Positions 19,860-23,795 of a stretch of 23,795 bases of DNA are shown piece by piece (positions within the stretch are counted from its first letter, which is position 1; each line of letters opens with the position of its first letter). The stretch is from NCBI GenBank assembly GCA_905250885.1, contig CAJNOQ010002548.1, positions 1 through 23,795 of the forward strand. Reading direction: 5' to 3'. Below the pieces are notes generated by a model that saw nothing but the letters and a program-made list of their open reading frames with translations, had not been told where the DNA came from and ran no database searches. A program made the position numbers and the translations under genes. This stretch comes from Didymodactylos carnosus (taxonomy: Eukaryota; Rotifera; Eurotatoria; Philodinida; Philodinidae).

Positions 19860-20372
19860 TACAGCAGGATTTATATCAAAAAGTAGGATAAACGTTCGAT
19901 GTGGAAAACAACGCCAGAAAACGTTTGCGTTTATCTCTACTATGGCACAGTGTGATCAGCTAGCCATATTTTATGTACTCCTGTCATTTTTATATATAAG
20001 TTAAAAGTCTCCAGTAAAGACAGGACCGGCGCGAGTGTGTGTATAGATGGAACAATAAATTTTCTTTGTGACTAGTGTAAACTTTTTTGCCAAATACTAG
20101 AAGAATACCGTGTATCTTAGGTGACGTACTACATGCAGCGTTTAATGTGCCAAAATACATGAACATAAATCAGATGACAGCATCCTAATAATGAACTGCA
20201 AGCCTATAAAGAAAACATGGGTGGTTTTTTTTAATAACAGCGCAAAGAAAAGAGTAAGAAAAGTATTAAAGTAGGACGGTTTTAATGAAAAATAGGATGT
20301 TTACGAAACCTTGCAAATGTATATAGTAATCTTTCTTTCATGTTGAAATAAAAAGTCGATTTTCTTACCGTC
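19860..20372. other. Spacer between Harbinger fragments
   Basis: No gene is seen. Short GTAGGA(T/C) words recur four or five times at 19830-20300 without a regular period. Confidence 0.4.
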
Positions 20373-20555
20373 AGACGGAATGAGCTCTAACTTTTTTGTA
20401 AAACTGTTTGTTCTTTAAGATAATAATTACGTGTGACTAAAGTGTCGATCTATCTGGGAGCGTTTTAAAAAAGAAATAACACCGACACTTTAGCCAAGCA
20501 TACTATTATCTAAAAGAACAAACAATTTTACGGAAAGGTACAGCTCATTGTGTCT
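20373..20555. mobile_element. Foldback element with about 74-bp arms
   Basis: The left arm 20373-20447 and the inverted right arm 20483-20555 share AATGAGCT, GTAAAACTGTTTGTTCTTTA and GATAATA...GCTAAAGTGTCG-type segments at about 80 percent identity. The loop is 35 bp. It is about 180 bp long, non-coding and MITE-like. The ends could not be fixed to a target-site duplication. Confidence 0.7.
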
Positions 20556-20642
20556 TTTGGTGAAAAAGCAGATACATCTTTCTAATTCTTACTATTTATA
20601 CACTAACGTAAGAGTTATACGATACTGCTCTTTGCACAGAGC

Positions 20643-20911
20643 TTATCGTCTGACATTACAAGCTTTGTTATTTCTACACCAACGGTAAATGAAGAAAATT
20701 AGAAAAAGAAAAAGTAAGATTGCTACTGAAGAAACAGCAACTATGGTAACATAGACTTTCAAAAATGGTTCTTTTATTGCGAGACTGCTGAGAAGCGCAT
20801 CGTTATCATCTAAGAGTGAGCGAATATCAGTCAAATTTTTGAGTGTTTTGTTTCGCGCTGCATTTAACGGGGCTATACGATCTATGGAAGAATTAAAAGG
20901 TATAGTTTTAC
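20643..20911 (-). CDS. Possible terminal exon of a single-pass membrane protein
   Basis: On the minus strand, TTGATGTTTCTAG (ending 20912) is followed by an open frame to the stop at 20643. It encodes a hydrophilic stalk with three N-glycosylation sequons (NSS, NKT, NLT). A single strongly hydrophobic segment follows, VYVTIVAVSSVAILLFLFLI and on through IFF, then a short basic cysteine-containing tail, RWCRNNKACNVRR. This is the usual layout of the end of a type I membrane receptor or adhesion protein. No extracellular domain or upstream exon is recognised, so the family is unknown. Confidence 0.4.
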
Positions 20912-21182
20912 CTAGAAACATCAACTAGTGCGCAACAATTCGTGATGGCTCCTAATGTCGCAAAGATAATTTGAACATGTAAACATCACAAAAAATCTGA
21001 ACGTAAAATCCGTTACACAAACAGTTTTATTTGACTTTCTATACTTTTCATTCATTTAACTATTAAAACGAGATTAAAAATGTCTTGGCCACAATTAGAA
21101 GGGAATTTGAGCCATCTCATGGACACAACCAGAAAAAAGTTTTAACGAACTAACTTAGTTTCACCTAATTAAAAATCATTGT

Positions 21183-21296
21183 TTAATCATCACCGGCTTT
21201 TTTGGCTATTGATCGAGACGTTTCAACACACCGTTGTTGTAACAGTCCTCTTAGCTTTGTTGGAATAGTTAATTGACGCAAAATGAAGGCATCGTT
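21183..21296 (-). CDS. Possible small terminal exon, unrecognised
   Basis: GCAATTTAG on the minus strand is followed by 37 codons and a TAA: NDAFILRQLTIPTKLRG..., then LLQQRCVETSRSIAKKAGDD. The codon use is regular and A/T-ending like the USP gene, and the peptide looks like a folded, basic C-terminus. No family is recognised and no upstream exon was found. It cannot belong to the transmembrane exon further left, because it ends in a stop. Confidence 0.3.
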   Translation of the reverse strand, partial: NDAFILRQLTIPTKLRGLLQQRCVETSRSIAKKAGDD

Positions 21297-21360
21297 CTAA
21301 ATTGCACTGTGAAGCATCACTTTTTACTTTGATTGTTAATGAAATGCAACTGTTTTTGTT

Positions 21361-21905
21361 TAGAACGATATATGAACAGAAACATTTTTCATTCTGTCAA
21401 TTGTCAAGTGATTTGTGATCATAAAATGATGATTTGCAGTGCAGTCGTGATATGGCCGGGTTCAACACATGATGCTTTCTCTTTGGGTCAATCAACTATT
21501 GCTACCACAGTGGCAAATGGAGTCTTAGGAGATAGATGGCTCTTAGGCGATAGTGGTTATCCTCTTCCAGCTTGGTTATTAACGCAGTTCCTGAATCCGG
21601 GAACGGGTCCAGAAAGACGATATAACAAAAGTTTAAAAACCAGCCGCTCGATGGTTGAACGAGTTTTCGGTATTCGAAAAACTCGTTTTCGTTGTTTGGA
21701 TCGGGCGGCGGCGGTTTACAATTTATTCCAGAAAAATGGGTCAAAATCCTACTTCACAACCTTGCTAAGAAAATGAATCGGCCAGATGACGATGAAGATA
21801 AAAAACAGCAAGTTTTGTTGGATGAGTTTGTTAGAGTTTGAGGACGATGTTAATATTAATGCTAGCCGAGATGAGCGAACTAAACTATGTTTTTCTTCCA
21901 CCTTC
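21361..21905 (+). pseudogene. PIF/Harbinger transposase, 3' half, decayed
   Basis: After TTTTTGTTTAG the plus strand encodes ERYMNRNIFHSVNCQVICDH, AVVIWPGSTHDAFSLGQST, WLLGDSGYPLPAWLL and SRSMVERVFGIRKTRFRCLD. These are the second (LGDSGYP) and third (VERVFG) catalytic blocks of Harbinger DDE transposases, with D and E intact. At the GCG repeats near 21710 the frame must shift to continue as GGLQFIPEKWVKILLHNLAK. It must shift again near 21838 to reach EDDVNINASRDERTKL. The N-terminal half with the first Asp is absent on this strand. The fragment begins exactly where the minus-strand 5' half stops, at the SENE/ERY junction, which is probably an ancestral intron position. Confidence 0.85.
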
Positions 21906-21909
21906 TTCC

Positions 21910-22130
21910 TTGTTAATGAAGTAATAATAATAATTGAGTGCGTGATGTAATTCATATTTGGCCTTATATGAAATTGCACCGTTTGCAGCATCAGCTAACA
22001 TCAAAATTCTTACCTAAAAAAAGAACTTCTGATGTAGAGTAATTTAATTATGATGAGGATCAAGGATTCTTACGTTTATATGATGCTGAAACAACGGGTG
22101 AGCTATCAATACTACTTACTTACTTACAAT
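21910..22130. other. Spacer without recognisable genes
   Basis: AT-rich sequence, no motif identified. Confidence 0.4.
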
Positions 22131-22260
22131 ACTTACGATACTTGCACACTGCTCACACTACTTACGATACTTGCACACTGCTCACACTACTTACGATACT
22201 TGCACACTGCTCACACTACTTACGATACTTGCACACTGCTCACACTACTTACGATACTTG
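22131..22260 (+). repeat. 29-bp tandem repeat, 4.5 perfect copies
   Basis: The unit begins ACTTACGATACTTGCACACT and ends GCTCACACT. Copies start at 22131, 22160, 22189, 22218 and (partial) 22247, with no visible substitutions. The period is not a multiple of three, so the frame through it cycles and does not represent a protein. The lack of divergence implies recent expansion. There are no unique spacers, so it is not a CRISPR array. Confidence 0.95.
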
Positions 22261-22559
22261 TTCTGTCAACAAGATCGCGTAAACAGTGAGACAAAACAAC
22301 TTTTAATTCCTCAAATGTAAAACTTAGCTGATTTTTATTGCGAGCATTGCCGAAACTTGTATCTTCATTAACCCTTTTAGGCCCAAATTATTTCTTTTGT
22401 TTTAATTCAATTAGATTGTAAGGAAAGTTGATCTAAGTCGTGAATGTGTGCCATGCACAGCTCGCCTGTACTTTCACTTGACACGCTTTACGTAGAACTC
22501 ATTCAATTTCTGTATAGACGGTGCTGAAAAGGGTCGCTGAAGTTTATTAGTTGCAAAAC
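22261..22559. other. Spacer left of the piggyBac remnant
   Basis: No gene or repeat identified. The piggyBac 3' terminal repeat would be expected here but was not recognised. Confidence 0.4.
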
Positions 22560-23105
22560 TTATACAAGTTTTTGGTGAAATGTCAAAAAACAGTTTCTGT
22601 TGTTCTTTACACAAAGAGAAACGCCGCAAAAGCTACATTTTATGGTACTGAACACTGGAGAGGCTTTCGTGCTACAGTATCGGCATCTTCCCTTAGACCC
22701 AGCGACAGGCATATGCACTAAGAACTGAATTGATGAAGCCGTGTTGCCCAGCGTTTGTTGAATTTCTTTTTCCTTTGCATGAGACAAATGCATCGATCTT
22801 CCAATTCTCTTCCGAGGGCATTGATCACCAATTAGTGACATCGAGACAGAACAGAGAAAATCAGCGTAAGTCACATTTTTCTCATGCAAGTCGTTGTAAC
22901 AGACAAACGCATTCGATAAAGCTGCTTGAAGAAAATAAAGAAATATTCGAATCCAATTCCGTCGAGATTTTCTGTCAGTTGAATAAAGAAAGACTCTTTG
23001 ATCAAATAAATCTACGCCACGCATGAACTTATTGTACTTTGGAACCATTGCTGGAACCATTGCCATTGGACTTCGCTCATGTAAATACTCCGAACTCGAT
23101 AGAGT
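22560..23105 (-). pseudogene. piggyBac transposase, 3' end with cysteine-rich domain
   Basis: The minus strand encodes YLHERSPMAMVPAMVPKYN, KFMRGVDLFDQRVFLYSTDR, KSRRNWIRIFLYFLQAALSN and, at the end, CRYCSTKAS, KCSFCGVSLC and NCFLTFH. The YNK(Y/F)MxGVDxxDQ block carries the third catalytic Asp of piggyBac transposases, and the WW/I-RIFxxxLxxAxxNA block follows as usual. The C-terminal CxxC-CxxC-C-C-H cluster is the zinc-binding cysteine-rich domain that contacts the transposon ends. A TAA about 20 codons upstream of the MAMVP segment and the absence of the first two catalytic blocks mean that only the last third is present. The ATG at 23066 is internal and not a real start. Confidence 0.88.
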
Positions 23106-23660
23106 TTAAAATGACCAGCTGTGCATTTTCAAAGCTCTCATAAAATGTTTATCAATTCTCAACGGAATGAGCTAGAAAGGAAGACGATCTTTCGCAGATC
23201 GTCATGACGATGTCGCCGTCACCGATGCGCTAAATTGGAACTTGTAGTCGGCTGAGGAGTTTTTTTTTGACAGCTCCTTGTCCTACACTAAGAGTCTACA
23301 CTAAAAACTAGCCAGCTTGATCAATACATAGACAAGAAAAGTTTGTAGTTTCATGTCCCCACATTTTCAGCTTGTTTCGTTCTCATCATGATTAAAAAAA
23401 TATCGCGGTGCATTACATTTTGACACTGACAATAGAATGGAAAATTTCCTTTTAAAAGCATCAGCTAGAAGCTTTTCAAAAATCTTCATCAACTTTGGAA
23501 TGGTGATGGTTTCGATTTGAGTTTTAAAGTGGTGCGCACGTCTTCGTGAGAAAAAAACAGTGTTTGTTTCATTATTCAATCATTCTTCTGTTACATGAGA
23601 TATTTTTACATAACAAAAAGAATCTTTTCTGTTTTTCAAACAGCTGAAAATCTATATTTT
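23106..23660. other. Spacer with a hairpin and a marginal minus-strand frame
   Basis: A perfect 8-bp-arm hairpin GACGATCT-TTCGC-AGATCGTC lies at 23183-23203. A minus-strand frame at 23367-23579 (70 codons) could be a downstream exon of the right-edge gene. However, no acceptor with the correct phase was found and no family is recognised. Confidence 0.35.
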
Positions 23661-23662
23661 AC

Positions 23663-23795
23663 CTTCTATTGCATCATCCCAACCGGCTTCATTATCTTCA
23701 TTATTATCATTATTAATTATTGATGTTGCAATATTATTGTCATCAATGATATTGGTATTGTTTATTGATGTTGTATTATTATTATCATTGGTGTT
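23663..23795 (-). CDS. Asn/Asp-rich coding exon cut by the right window edge
   Basis: On the minus strand the frame entering at the window edge is fully open. It reads NTNDNNNTTSINNTNIIDDN, then NIATSIINNDNNEDNEAGWD and DAIE, and stops at a GAAG|GTAAAA splice donor (23662-23661). The regular AAT/GAT codons, the non-repetitive ending EDNEAGWDDAIE and the donor make this a plausible exon of a gene lying to the right. Its 3' partner should lie to the left. Low-complexity asparagine-rich sequence gives no functional clue. Confidence 0.45.

Noticed and set aside
21502..21991. Two minus-strand frames
   Set aside because: They are antisense to the Harbinger 3' half, whose motifs are clear on the plus strand.
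22131..22260. CRISPR array
   Set aside because: The 29-bp units are directly adjacent with no unique spacers, and the context is eukaryotic.
22050..22289. Frame rich in TCTLLTLL repeats
   Set aside because: It is a by-product of the 29-bp tandem repeat cycling through frames.
22730..23026. 98-codon plus-strand frame
   Set aside because: It is antisense to the piggyBac coding region.

Overview
This window looks like animal nuclear DNA, probably from a small AT-rich invertebrate. The evidence is sparse genes, short GT-AG introns, strongly A/T-biased third codon positions, an FRRS1/DOMON-type cytochrome b561, a USP4/11/15-type ubiquitin protease, and decayed transposons typical of invertebrates (PIF/Harbinger, piggyBac and a DIRS-like reverse transcriptase). 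A rotifer-like genome would fit, but this is an impression and not a demonstrated assignment. There is no sign of operons, ribosome binding sites or other prokaryotic organisation. One N and pure G and C runs near 1.0-1.13 kb suggest a poorly resolved assembly spot.

Layout. 0-2.7 kb: AT-rich DNA with a cluster of TCTTATAAGA palindromes and the poly-G/N/poly-C block. 2.7-3.57 kb: a broken minus-strand coding sequence with two in-frame stops and a frameshift, plus an inverted partial copy of its 3' part. 4.36-5.2 kb: an intact plus-strand cytochrome b561 exon with its heme histidines. 6.0-6.9 kb: a short perfect-armed hairpin and an unrecognised minus-strand ORF interrupted by one TAG. 7-9.5 kb: mostly featureless, with small stem-loops. 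9.5-14.1 kb: a repeat-rich block bounded by two related palindromic foldback elements in opposite orientation. Between them lie a DIRS-like reverse transcriptase fragment, a diverged 32-bp minisatellite built on the palindrome GACTAGTC, some coding-like islands, and a 231-bp terminal-inverted-repeat element. 14.65-17.08 kb: the best gene of the window, a USP with two ubiquitin-like domains and a complete catalytic triad. It is best explained by a 10-bp first exon and a 156-bp intron. 17.1-18.9 kb: spacer with a perfect 24-bp palindrome and GATATATCC-type palindromic repeats. 18.9-21.9 kb: a PIF/Harbinger graveyard, with the 5' half of a transposase on the minus strand and the complementary 3' half on the plus strand. 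Between the halves are a membrane-anchor exon, a 75-bp-arm foldback and another small exon. 22.1-23.1 kb: a 29-bp tandem repeat and the 3' end of a piggyBac transposase. At the right edge a minus-strand Asn/Asp-rich exon with a GT donor runs off the window.

The genes do not form a pathway. The two confident host genes (b561 ferric or ascorbate-dependent reductase, and the deubiquitinase) are independent, and most of the remaining structure is mobile-element debris. The most unusual features are the inverted foldback pair, the GACTAGTC minisatellite, the Harbinger halves split across strands, and the unidentified broken gene at 2.8-3.6 kb. I found no convincing new biological system.
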